Assembly (NCBI GenBank): GCA_013393415.1
Contig: JABXHI010000074.1
Span: 1 to 64,000, forward strand
DNA from: Micrococcaceae bacterium
GTDB taxonomy: Bacteria; Actinomycetota; Actinomycetes; Actinomycetales; Micrococcaceae
Reading direction: 5' to 3'
Length of the DNA: 64,000 nt
The notes beneath the pieces are model-generated. The model did no database searches and was not told the DNA's origin. It was given only the letters and a program-made list of their open reading frames with translations. This document shows positions 44,426 to 52,873 of the stretch, one piece after another. The first letter of the stretch is position 1. Each line of letters starts with the position of its first letter. The position numbers were made by a program, and so were the translations under genes.

Positions 44426-47350
44426 GTTCCTCAATGACAAAATGCTGCGGTATAACGAATCATATTTCTCTGCATTGGCTTCCCACGTTCGGTCGACCAA
44501 CACCCACTGGCGTCCAGCCTGGCCCATGGCAGCGGCTCGCCCCGGGTTATCTAGCAAACCATTGATCGCATCAGCCCAAGCACCTGTGTCTTCAGCCGGC
44601 ACTAATAAGCCAGTTTTATTATGATTCACGAGTTCCGTCAGGGCTGGCAGATCTGACGCGATAACAGGCTTCGCGCTGGCCGACGCTTCGACAGACTTCA
44701 TTGGGGTCACCATTCGGGTGACCTTGGTAGAAACCCTCGGGACAACAAAAATATCCAGGGCCTGGTGGTACAGGTGAGATCGGTCTCGGTCAACACGGCC
44801 CGGTATAATCAGTCGGTCCGCGATACCCAGTTTTCGGGCGGTCGCGATGATGTTTGGCAGTGCTGTACCGTCACCAACGATCAACAACCGGAGCTTGGGG
44901 CGCTCTGGCATCAGCTGTGCTGCGGCTTCAACAACAGTTTCAAGGCCCTCATAGGGCACCAAGGAACTAATCGTTCCGACATATTCCAGGTCAGGATCCA
45001 AACCGAGAGCAATTCGGGCACCTCGGGTTTCTCCCGGTTCTTCTAAGAACCGTCCACCCACGGCGTTAGGTGACAGCACAATATCGTTGTCGTGTACCCC
45101 GAATCTCACGAGGTTATGCTTCATCTGCTCGCCCAGTGTGACAAGGCCGTCAGCTGCCAGAGCGGCTTCTTGCTCACGGGTTTGGAACAGCTTGTAATAG
45201 TCAGTCTCGACTGCACCGTCGTGCCGGGCTGAAGCCCAGGTATCCGCCAGTTGGCCGCGCACCTCATAGACCCACGGGATACCAACAGCATTAGCTACCG
45301 CTTCGACGACAATGGCATTGGTCCAGTGGGTGGTCGTATGCAACATGGCTGGGCGGCGCTCCAGAACGTATTCCAGCAGCATGTCAGCGTTTTGTTGGAT
45401 GCGGTCATCGAAGTGCATTGCCAGTTGTGGTGGCAACAGGCGCTGATAACCGATACCCTCGACCTCATCACGCGATTCAGCAAGGAGTGCTCCGGTGGTG
45501 ATCGGCCACCCGATACGGGTCACAGCTGAAACATCCCAGCCTTTGTCACGCAGGGCCATCATGATCGAATGTGACCTCTGCGCATAGCCAGATGGGGTAT
45601 GCGGCAGCGAGTTGATGAGGACGTGGAGCACACGGTCCTTGACTGGGCGGTATGTGGCTACGGGCTCTAGCTGTGGTTTTGCACCTTGGAAGCTTGCTAA
45701 CTCAGAAGACCATCTTGCAACGGTCTTCCGTTCCCGTTCTGCGGTCTGCATGAGTTCAACCGCTTGCTCCATACTGCCACAGGTCCATGCCATCCAAGCC
45801 CGTGCAGCTTTCAAGCTCTTCGTGGATGGCCTGACGCGGTCTAATAACCACTGTGCGGTTTCCAGATCGCCCAGGGCGATGAACACCCGTGCGTAATCAA
45901 CAATCTTCCGATCGGAGCCCCGCTTACCGAGGAGCTCTATTGCTTGATCTTTGAGCTCTTCGGTACGCCCTGAAACCGCTTTCCCTACCGCAGACACGGT
46001 ATCCAACGGGCCACCACGAACTTTAGAGGCTGCATTAGCAATGGGTTCCCTAAGATGCTGCGGCAAACGGCGCAGTACCAGCAGACCAAAGAGCGCCCGG
46101 TTATTTTTCAGATGCTCAAGTGCTGCGGTCGCTGAAATAGAAGCCGCGGTTGTCGAACGCTTCAAAAGACTCGGTGCTTTTTGTTCATGTACGTTTCGTT
46201 GCAAGACTGAATCCAGTTTCTCGATTTGTGTCGTATCGGATGCGTGTTCCGCTACCCAGGCACGACCGGCATCTTGGGTCGGGGTGGACTGCGGGTCTGC
46301 TGCGAGGCGAAGCCATGTATTTGCCAGGGCACGAGCATTATCTTCGACAATTTCGTGATCGCCGGCCTGGGACAAAATAGCTTGCGCTTCACCGCATACG
46401 ATTCCGGTGACGTGTTTGCCATAAGACAGTAGTTCATAAGTCTTGGAGGGAATTGTGTGAGCGAAACTTGCCCAGTCAGCACGCAGTGTTACCAGGCATG
46501 TATCAGCCCATTGGTAGTGCTGAGTTGTGAGTTTGCCAAATGATGCTGGCAGCGTTTCAACCGGATTGCCGGCTATGGCATTCAGCTGCTCCAAGAGTGG
46601 CTTTTGGGTGCCCTCCCCCACGAAACGAACCCTAATATCGGGATTCTCCCTGCGGGCCAGCTTCGCTGCTTCAATCACCAGTTCTAACTGCTGCGACTCG
46701 CCATGGTTGCCCAGGTACAACACGTTGAGCTCACCGGGTTGGCGCGTACGAGCTGCTACCACCGGGATGTGCTCAATTGATCGGCTGTTAAAGACCACCT
46801 CAATAGGCGGCATATCGCGTTGCGCGAGGGTCTGGCCAAACCCCTTGGTGACTGTGACGAGTTGGTCTGCAGATCGCTGGATTCGGGTGATGGCTTCGGC
46901 GACAATTGAGCCAAAAATCTTGCCGCCACTCGCGGATTCCAAAATCAGGTCCGGCCAGGCGTCTCGCATCTCGACCACATAGGGCACGCCCTTAACCCAG
47001 GCAATCAATCTCCCAGCGACCAGGTTTGGTAGCGCGGGAACCGTGGCAACAACAACATCGGTGTCGGTGCTCATCGACATCGGTACCGCGGCTACTGCAT
47101 GGATGACTGCTCGTGCGAGTCGTCCGACTCGACTATCCGGCAGGAAACTGACATCCGGGGTACGCCGAACCGTCAGATACGGTTCTGCATCTTGCGAAGC
47201 ATCGACATAGCGTGGATCAGCCGGTGGGGTGAGCACCTCAACCTGCCACCCGGCCTGGGTGAGTCCCGCTAGAAATTTTTTCCAGCGGCGCTGCGGCGCG
47301 GTGGATTCAGGAGAATACGAGTGTGTGACAAGGAGCAAACGACGGGTCAC
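44423..47350 (-). CDS. Double glycosyltransferase with two GT4 domains
   Basis: A 975-residue protein with two GT-B enzymes in one chain. Residues 1-390 form a WbuB-like GT4 (LLVTHSYSPESTAPQRRW, LYLGNHGESQQLE, PSKTYELLSYGKHV). Residues about 400-570 are helical and repeat-like (FIALGDLETAQWLL). Residues about 575-970 form a second GT4 (VGTISSLVPYEGLETV, RLLIVGDG, MKSVEASASAKPVIAS). It probably makes two successive linkages of the polymer repeat. The GTG start overlaps the LCP gene stop by 4 bases. The TAG stop lies inside the IS1380 right end, so the native C-terminus may have been changed. Confidence 0.85.
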   Translation of the reverse strand: MTRRLLLVTHSYSPESTAPQRRWKKFLAGLTQAGWQVEVLTPPADPRYVDASQDAEPYLTVRRTPDVSFLPDSRVGRLARAVIHAVAAVPMSMSTDTDVVVATVPALPNLVAGRLIAWVKGVPYVVEMRDAWPDLILESASGGKIFGSIVAEAITRIQRSADQLVTVTKGFGQTLAQRDMPPIEVVFNSRSIEHIPVVAARTRQPGELNVLYLGNHGESQQLELVIEAAKLARRENPDIRVRFVGEGTQKPLLEQLNAIAGNPVETLPASFGKLTTQHYQWADTCLVTLRADWASFAHTIPSKTYELLSYGKHVTGIVCGEAQAILSQAGDHEIVEDNARALANTWLRLAADPQSTPTQDAGRAWVAEHASDTTQIEKLDSVLQRNVHEQKAPSLLKRSTTAASISATAALEHLKNNRALFGLLVLRRLPQHLREPIANAASKVRGGPLDTVSAVGKAVSGRTEELKDQAIELLGKRGSDRKIVDYARVFIALGDLETAQWLLDRVRPSTKSLKAARAWMAWTCGSMEQAVELMQTAERERKTVARWSSELASFQGAKPQLEPVATYRPVKDRVLHVLINSLPHTPSGYAQRSHSIMMALRDKGWDVSAVTRIGWPITTGALLAESRDEVEGIGYQRLLPPQLAMHFDDRIQQNADMLLEYVLERRPAMLHTTTHWTNAIVVEAVANAVGIPWVYEVRGQLADTWASARHDGAVETDYYKLFQTREQEAALAADGLVTLGEQMKHNLVRFGVHDNDIVLSPNAVGGRFLEEPGETRGARIALGLDPDLEYVGTISSLVPYEGLETVVEAAAQLMPERPKLRLLIVGDGTALPNIIATARKLGIADRLIIPGRVDRDRSHLYHQALDIFVVPRVSTKVTRMVTPMKSVEASASAKPVIASDLPALTELVNHNKTGLLVPAEDTGAWADAINGLLDNPGRAAAMGQAGRQWVLVDRTWEANAEKYDSLYRSILSLRN

Positions 47351-48432
47351 TGGGGAACTTCTTCTCCCGGTTCCGCTGTGACTTGTTCACCGGATTCGTC
47401 GGTTGCACCGTCGAGTTCTTCGTCTTCAGCTCGATCTTCTAGCTCGTGAACGTAGTCGGCCATGGTGCCTTCATCCATCGCGCTACGCATATCTGCCAGT
47501 GCTTCTTCATCGGGCCACACCACAGAAGCGCCACCCGCGGTCGTACCAGTGCCTGCGTTCGGAATCGTAAAGCTGGTGATATTCGAAGGTCGCAATTCAC
47601 TCATGGACATGCCGTAGCCCACCAACGTTTCGGCATCGAGTGATTCATCCACCGTCAGATACGGACTGAATGAACTAACCATCCCCGATATCTTCGAAGG
47701 GTCCGTCAGTGTTTCGGAGCCTAAGACCTGGCTCGCCAGCCCGGTCAGAAATTTTTGCTGGTTCTTGACACGCTGGTAGTCACCATCTGTGAATGCCTTG
47801 CGCTCACGAACAAACCGCAACGCATCGGTCCCCTCCAAACGGATGTTGCCCTCTGGATAATACGAAGGGTTCACCTGTCCAGCAGAGAAGGCCATATCGT
47901 TGTCAATCTCTACACCGCCCAACGCGGTGGTGAGTTCGCTGAAGCCATCAAAATCAACAATGACCATGTGATCAATATCAGCCCCGGTCAGACCTTCAAC
48001 GGTCTCGATAGTTTTTGGATAGCCCCCGTAGGATTGAGCAGAGTTTACTTTCGACATGCCAACCTCGGGTATTTCTACCCACAGGTCGCGCATAATCGAC
48101 ATGACAAACATCTCATCCCGCGATTCAGGTATATGGACGAGCATCATCGTGTCTGATCGCTGCTCTTCAGCTTCCTCATCCTCTCGCGCGTCAGAGCCCA
48201 ATACCAAGATGTTCATTTCGCCATCTTCAAAGGCTTCTACCGAGTGATCGATGCCGGTCTCGATGGTCTCACTGTTGGTATCGAAGTCTTGGGCCAGTTG
48301 TGCAGAAAAACCAGAGGCCGCCGCCACCGTTGCACCAGTCACCAACGCTACGGAGCCGAGAATCGACCAGGCGGCACCGCGCCGTGGCAGGCGAACGCGG
48401 CCAGCACGCTTCGGCGTTGGCGGTTTGCGCAT
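47347..48432 (-). CDS. LytR-CpsA-Psr (LCP) family glycopolymer ligase
   Basis: LCP enzymes transfer lipid-linked wall polymers onto peptidoglycan outside the membrane. The 361-residue protein has a short basic cytoplasmic start, one membrane helix (about residues 18-42), then the LCP core: NILVLGSDARED, RSDTMMLVHI, MRDLWVEIPEVG, KVNSAQSYGG and the Arg-rich RFVRERKAFTDGDYQR. The Glu/Asp-rich tail is probably wall-exposed. It is followed by the double glycosyltransferase (4-base overlap) and lies 55 bases after mutM, at the edge of the island. Confidence 0.92.
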   Translation of the reverse strand: MRKPPTPKRAGRVRLPRRGAAWSILGSVALVTGATVAAASGFSAQLAQDFDTNSETIETGIDHSVEAFEDGEMNILVLGSDAREDEEAEEQRSDTMMLVHIPESRDEMFVMSIMRDLWVEIPEVGMSKVNSAQSYGGYPKTIETVEGLTGADIDHMVIVDFDGFSELTTALGGVEIDNDMAFSAGQVNPSYYPEGNIRLEGTDALRFVRERKAFTDGDYQRVKNQQKFLTGLASQVLGSETLTDPSKISGMVSSFSPYLTVDESLDAETLVGYGMSMSELRPSNITSFTIPNAGTGTTAGGASVVWPDEEALADMRSAMDEGTMADYVHELEDRAEDEELDGATDESGEQVTAEPGEEVPQ

Positions 48433-48487
48433 TACTGGGCAGCTTCTTTCTCTGTGGGCACACGGTCATGCACGAGTATAAACCTTT

Positions 48488-49387
48488 TTACCAGCGAGCT
48501 CGGCGAGGCACTGGTTGGCATTTCGGGCAGTAGTATGAAGACCGGTTCATAAATTTACTGCGCGTAATCAGTGTTTCCACGCCAGCATCCTGGCAGCGAC
48601 AACACGGTTGCCCTTGTCGTCCGTATACGTTCAGGGACCGTTCAAAGTACCCTGATGCTCCATTTACGTTAACATAGAGCGCATCAAATGAGGTTCCACC
48701 TTGCGCTAACGCTAATCGCATGACCTGTTCGGCAGCTTGATACACCCTGGAGACTTCCTTGCGAGTCAGCGTCTCGGTGGGTCGGGCAAAGTGCAGTTCG
48801 GCTCGAAAGAGCGCCTCATCTGCATAAATGTTGCCAATACCTGATGACAGTGATTGATCTAACAGGGCTCGCTTGAGACTGGACTTGCGTTTGCGCAATG
48901 CTCGGAAGATCGCCTCGAGGTCAAAGTGTTCATCGAGTGGGTCGCGGCCAATATGCGCTACGGTGCTCGGGATGTGCTGTGCAGGGTGATCGAGGGTCGG
49001 TACCAGCGTGTCGAGGTACATACCTCCGAAGATGCGCTGATCAACAAACCGCAGCTCTTGTGTGGTCCCGCCGGTAGTGACGGTGATCCGGATTTTGAGG
49101 TGCTTGCGATCAGGCAGGTCGGGGTCGGCTACCAGTACTTGTCCGGACATGCCGAGCTGGACCACGATGGCTTGATAGCCTTCAGCAAATGGAATCCAGA
49201 GGTATTTGCCGCGGCGCTGGGCAGGGCCCAGCTGTTGGCCCACCAGTTTGGTGATGAAGTCTTCTGGGCCTGGCTGGTGGCGGCGTAGGCTGCGCGGGTC
49301 GAGGATTTCTACCGCGGTGATGTGGGCGTGTGTGGCCCATTGGTGGATCCCGCGTCGAACGACTTCAACTTCGGGGAGTTCAGGCAT
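48488..49387 (-). CDS. mutM: Formamidopyrimidine-DNA glycosylase
   Basis: MutM excises 8-oxoguanine and formamidopyrimidines and nicks the DNA. From the ATG at 49387 the protein is 299 residues and starts with the obligate MPELPEVE, the Pro being the catalytic nucleophile. The Glu of this motif, the later DQRIFGG, SGIGNIYADEALF with its catalytic Lys region, and a C-terminal zinc finger with CCRCQ and CPKCQ are present. The start overlaps the rnc stop by 8 bases. In relatives smc follows; here the glycopolymer island does. Confidence 0.96.
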   Translation of the reverse strand: MPELPEVEVVRRGIHQWATHAHITAVEILDPRSLRRHQPGPEDFITKLVGQQLGPAQRRGKYLWIPFAEGYQAIVVQLGMSGQVLVADPDLPDRKHLKIRITVTTGGTTQELRFVDQRIFGGMYLDTLVPTLDHPAQHIPSTVAHIGRDPLDEHFDLEAIFRALRKRKSSLKRALLDQSLSSGIGNIYADEALFRAELHFARPTETLTRKEVSRVYQAAEQVMRLALAQGGTSFDALYVNVNGASGYFERSLNVYGRQGQPCCRCQDAGVETLITRSKFMNRSSYYCPKCQPVPRRARW

Positions 49388-50108
49388 CTGGCGGGTTCTC
49401 AATATCGCTGAGGCTGCGCCAAGCGGCCAGTCGTTCAGCGTCCTTTTTGGTTTTAGCTTCGGCGCTGGCGTATTCGACCCCGCCAACGGTCAGTGTCGCG
49501 GTAAAGGTGCGATCGTGATCGGGGCCTATGGCTTGCATCCGGTATTCAATGGCGCCGAGGTTATGTTTGTCGACTGCGATTTGCACCAGGGTTTTCCAGT
49601 CTTTGCCTGCGCCCATGACGGCGTCATTTTCGAGCAGCGGGATGACGTGGTCTTTGACAATAACCCAGGCAGCGTCGTAGCCGGCATACAGGTAGGTGGC
49701 ACCGATGAGTGCTTCGAACGTGTCGGCCAGGATGGAGTCTTTGTTCCCGCCGTGGGTTCTGATTTCCCCTTCACCCAAAAAAATGTGGGGGCCGAGGTTG
49801 ATGCCTCGGGCCACGTGAGCGAGTGCAACCGTAGAGACGATGGAGGCCCGCTTTTTGGCGAGCTCGCTTTCGGCTTCATCCTGGAAGGTTTTGTAGAGGT
49901 AGTCGGTGACTAGGACACCGAGTACAGCGTCGCCGAGAAACTCCAGCCGCTCGTTGGTGGGCAGTCCGTCGTGTTCGAATGCGTACGAGCGGTGTGTTAA
50001 CGCAAGACGAAGCATCTCGGTATCAAAATGTACACCGAGATGCTTCGTTAAGTGATCTACTGTGTTCTCAGCTGCCCATTTGGGCGTTGGTTTTGCTGAG
50101 CGAGCCAC
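49380..50108 (-). CDS. rnc: Ribonuclease III
   Basis: RNase III cuts double-stranded RNA, including rRNA precursors. From the GTG at 50108 it is 242 residues: the catalytic domain holds the signature NERLEFLGDAVLG and later DTFEALIGATYL, and the C-terminal double-stranded-RNA-binding domain ends with KTKKDAERLAAW. The longer frame to 50177 would run 68 bases into rpmF, so the GTG one base after the rpmF stop is preferred. Confidence 0.94.
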   Translation of the reverse strand: MARSAKPTPKWAAENTVDHLTKHLGVHFDTEMLRLALTHRSYAFEHDGLPTNERLEFLGDAVLGVLVTDYLYKTFQDEAESELAKKRASIVSTVALAHVARGINLGPHIFLGEGEIRTHGGNKDSILADTFEALIGATYLYAGYDAAWVIVKDHVIPLLENDAVMGAGKDWKTLVQIAVDKHNLGAIEYRMQAIGPDHDRTFTATLTVGGVEYASAEAKTKKDAERLAAWRSLSDIENPPDA

Positions 50109-50109
50109 T

Positions 50110-50313
50110 TTAGATGTCTGCGACTTTGCGGCCTTTGTATTCCATGAAGAGTGGAGTGCCGGCCGAGTCTGATACAACGTGTGCCTGGTGTGGCAGACGG
50201 TAGTCTACTTTGCCATTCTCGACGACTTTCACCAGTTTCGGAGCGGTAGCTTTCCACTGGGCACGACGTGAGCGTGTGTTTGAACGGGACATTTTCCGTT
50301 TTGGTACAGCCAC
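50110..50313 (-). CDS. rpmF: 50S ribosomal protein L32
   Basis: bL32 is a 67-residue basic protein here, starting [18 protein letters not shown]. The typical zinc Cys pairs are absent: the middle is [18 protein letters not shown], so this is the Cys-minus form. It lies between DUF177 (2-base gap) and rnc. A zinc-independent L32 is often zinc-starvation-induced, but in actinobacteria the form beside DUF177 is usual, so no special regulation is claimed. Confidence 0.93.
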   Translation of the reverse strand: MAVPKRKMSRSNTRSRRAQWKATAPKLVKVVENGKVDYRLPHQAHVVSDSAGTPLFMEYKGRKVADI

Positions 50314-50315
50314 TG

Positions 50316-50927
50316 TTATCTCTTTTCTTGTTGCTCGGGATTTTCAGATGAAGTTTCTTCGGACGTATTATCCGAAACAAAGTTAGCCAATGCAGCCCAA
50401 CGTGGGTCCAGCTGTTCGTGGTGGTGATCTGGTTCCGCTTCTTCAAGACGGATGCCACACTGATCACACAGGCCCTCGCAGTCTGGTGAACACCGGGGTT
50501 GGAACGGTAACGAGGTTACCAGCGCATCGCGCATAATCGGCTCAATATTGACCAAGCCGTGTTCCACCATGTGTTGTTCGTCCTCTTCAACCATGGGATC
50601 GAACTCAAACTGGAACAGTTCTTGGATATCAATGGTGACCGGTTCAGTAATGGGATCTAAACACCGTGAGCACTGCCCGGTGAGCGTGCCGTCAACGGTG
50701 CCGGATACCAAAATGCCTTCGTGGACTGAGTCGAGTCGAACATCCACCTGCATTGCTGAACCTTGTTCAACTCCGAGGAGAGGAACCGAGAGTTCAGCGG
50801 GGGCCGGCCAGGTGATTTCAGTATGTTCTGAAGCACCTGGACTATCGATCAACTCGGTGACCGACATGACCCACGGTTTTGTTGCATCAGGAGATGGTAC
50901 TCCTGATTGAATTGTCGTTTCTGACAT
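50316..50927 (-). CDS. DUF177 (YceD-like) protein
   Basis: This YceD-family protein is linked with L32 and, in plants and E. coli, with 23S rRNA accumulation. It is 203 residues from the ATG at 50927, which has a perfect AGGAGG 8 bases upstream; a GTG 9 bases earlier would overlap that site. Cysteine pairs CSRC (in [10 protein letters not shown]) and the late [11 protein letters not shown] look like a zinc site. The gene order DUF177-rpmF-rnc-mutM is standard. Confidence 0.9.
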   Translation of the reverse strand: MSETTIQSGVPSPDATKPWVMSVTELIDSPGASEHTEITWPAPAELSVPLLGVEQGSAMQVDVRLDSVHEGILVSGTVDGTLTGQCSRCLDPITEPVTIDIQELFQFEFDPMVEEDEQHMVEHGLVNIEPIMRDALVTSLPFQPRCSPDCEGLCDQCGIRLEEAEPDHHHEQLDPRWAALANFVSDNTSEETSSENPEQQEKR

Positions 50928-51162
50928 GAGCTCCACCTCCTGGTTTGCTCATATAAAGAGTCTAATACGTTGCCGGTCTATACCGGATGCATGAATATTC
51001 TGGCGTGACCAAAATTCAGTCAAGGCCAGCCCACTACCCTAATTGATAATTGGGCAAACTCAAAATTGCCGCAGATTGTATAACCGGTACAGAGCAGCAT
51101 GTATTCCAAGCCCGTCATCTTGACCGAATCTTTGAACGAATCACCGCTGGCGTTCAGCCCTA

Positions 51163-51220
51163 TTGCCGGCTGAACAGCCGTTCAACTATTCTGCGAAGAC
51201 GAACGCTGAACGCGGGTTCA
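51163..51220 (+). promoter_or_regulatory. TetR-gene promoter with two palindromic operators
   Basis: -35 TTGCCG (51163-51168) and -10 TATTCT (51187-51192) are 18 bp apart. The palindrome TGAAC-agcc-GTTCA (51171-51184) fills the spacer; a second, TGAAC-gcgg-GTTCA (51207-51220), lies just past the expected start, exactly 36 bp from the first. A further TGAAC/GTTCA pair (51133-51137, 51152-51156) lies upstream. The layout suits autorepression by the TetR-family product. The 50928-51250 gap holds nothing else visible. Confidence 0.7.
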
Positions 51221-51250
51221 GCCCGGTGGGACTGCGAGAGGACACAGCAG

Positions 51251-51937
51251 ATGGCATACCACTACCGCGGAACAGAAAAGCTCAATCCTGACGTACCCGA
51301 GCCTGATGCTCGAGACAGAATTCTTGAGGCAGCCGTCGAGCTGTACGGCGAATATGGATTCGACACCGTGACGCTGAAACATATTGCGCAGCGTGCCAAC
51401 GTATCGGCTCCGTTGGTGATCCATCATTTCGGGTCGAGTGCTGGGCTACGGCAAGCCTGCGACAGATATGTCGCCGAACAGCACCGCAAGACCAAAACTG
51501 AAGCCGTCCATATGTCAGGACCCATGCCACGCAACTATGCGCTCGAGATATTCCAGGCGCATCGGCACCTGTTGAAGTATTTTTTGCGCGCATTCGCTGC
51601 GGGTGGCCCAGAGATGGATGCTCTGTTCGACAAACTCGTGGACGACTCCTTGGAATACACTGCCGAGGCCGAAGCACTCGGCCTGGTCTATCCCAGCGCA
51701 GAGCCGCGTCGACGCGCCGTCATCATGTTGCTCCAGGCCTTTGGCTCCTTGATATTGCACCGCCAGATGAAGCGTCATCTTGGCGCCTCCCCGGTAGATG
51801 ATTCGCCCGAAAGTATTGCTCCCTATATGGAAGCGGTCCTGGAACTGTATACCCAACCGGTGCTCAACGGCGAAATGTACGAGGAGCTTATGCACTCCCA
51901 GAACCAGCACACTCACACAGAAGGGACTTCGTCATGA
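51251..51937 (+). CDS. TetR-family transcriptional regulator
   Basis: A 228-residue regulator. The N-terminal helix-turn-helix covers about residues 20-65 (ARDRILEAAVELYGEYGFDT, LKHIAQRANVSAPLVIHHF), and the rest is a helical ligand-binding domain without recognisable specificity. The ATG at 51251 has GAGAGG 10 bases upstream; the longer frame to 51050 crosses the operators. It overlaps the ABC ATPase by 4 bases and should repress this exporter operon, with release by the exported drug. Confidence 0.9.
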   Translation: MAYHYRGTEKLNPDVPEPDARDRILEAAVELYGEYGFDTVTLKHIAQRANVSAPLVIHHFGSSAGLRQACDRYVAEQHRKTKTEAVHMSGPMPRNYALEIFQAHRHLLKYFLRAFAAGGPEMDALFDKLVDDSLEYTAEAEALGLVYPSAEPRRRAVIMLLQAFGSLILHRQMKRHLGASPVDDSPESIAPYMEAVLELYTQPVLNGEMYEELMHSQNQHTHTEGTSS

Positions 51938-52872
51938 CCGACGCAGCACCAGTTATCTATGCTCACGGGCTGGAGAAATCCTTCGGTCCGGTCCAAGCAC
52001 TCAGCGATTTGCATCTGGATATCGCCCCGGGTGAGGTTCATGGTTACCTCGGACCCAATGGCGCCGGCAAGTCTGTCACCATGCGCATTTTGTTGGGGTT
52101 GCTACGCCCCGATGCTGGCACAGTCCAGGTCTTTGGTCGGAATCCTTGGACGCATGCGGTGGAGCTACATAAGCGTCTCGCCTATGTGCCCGGTGATGTG
52201 GAACTGTGGCCCAATCTCACCGGCGGCGAAGTGATCGACATGTTCCTGCGATTGCGCGGTCATCGCAACCGGCAGCGTCGTGAAGAGCTCATCGAACGCT
52301 TCAATCTCGATCCGCGAAAGAAGGCCCGCACCTACTCCAAGGGAAACCGCCAGAAAGTGGCGCTGATTGCCGCCTTGGCGTCAGATGTCGACTTACTGCT
52401 GTTGGATGAGCCAACCGCTGGCCTGGACCCGCTGATGGAAGCGGTCTTTCAAGAAGTCATCAGCGAAGTCAAAGCAGAGGGCCGTTCTGTCTTACTTTCC
52501 AGCCACATTCTGGCCCAGGTCGAAGCACTGTCTGACCGCATCTCCATTATCCGCAACGGCCATATCGTGGAATCTGGCACGCTGTCTGACCTGCGGCACA
52601 TGACCCGGACCACCATCGAAGTCGATGCCGTCGGATCAACTGACCAGCTAGCCGAGCAATCATTCATTCACGATCTGCGTCAGCACGGTGAGTACACCAG
52701 CTTCGAGGTCGACGGTGATCACGTCCAGCATGTCATGGAGCTGCTCATCCAATTGCAGATCCGCTCGATCCAGGCTCATCCCCCAACGCTAGAACAGCTG
52801 CTTATGCGTCATTACGGCGACGACCTCGCCGCCCGCGGTGTCGATGAAATGACCACAAAGAAGGTGTCTTGA
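51934..52872 (+). CDS. ABC exporter ATPase, drug type
   Basis: The 312-residue ATPase shows Walker A GPNGAGKSVT, signature YSKGNRQKVAL, Walker B LLLLDEPTAGLD and the switch His in SSHILAQ. About 80 C-terminal residues form the extra domain common in DrrA/multidrug ATPases. It is coupled to the TetR gene (4-base overlap) and precedes its permease by one base. An antibiotic or toxic-lipid exporter is likely; the substrate is unknown. Confidence 0.92.
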   Translation: MTDAAPVIYAHGLEKSFGPVQALSDLHLDIAPGEVHGYLGPNGAGKSVTMRILLGLLRPDAGTVQVFGRNPWTHAVELHKRLAYVPGDVELWPNLTGGEVIDMFLRLRGHRNRQRREELIERFNLDPRKKARTYSKGNRQKVALIAALASDVDLLLLDEPTAGLDPLMEAVFQEVISEVKAEGRSVLLSSHILAQVEALSDRISIIRNGHIVESGTLSDLRHMTRTTIEVDAVGSTDQLAEQSFIHDLRQHGEYTSFEVDGDHVQHVMELLIQLQIRSIQAHPPTLEQLLMRHYGDDLAARGVDEMTTKKVS

Positions 52873-52873
52873 C

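Noticed and set aside
38434-44429. Target-site duplications of the IS1380 copies
   Set aside because: The 4-base flanks of both copies do not match each other (cttt/agct and cgtc/gttc), so none could be shown.
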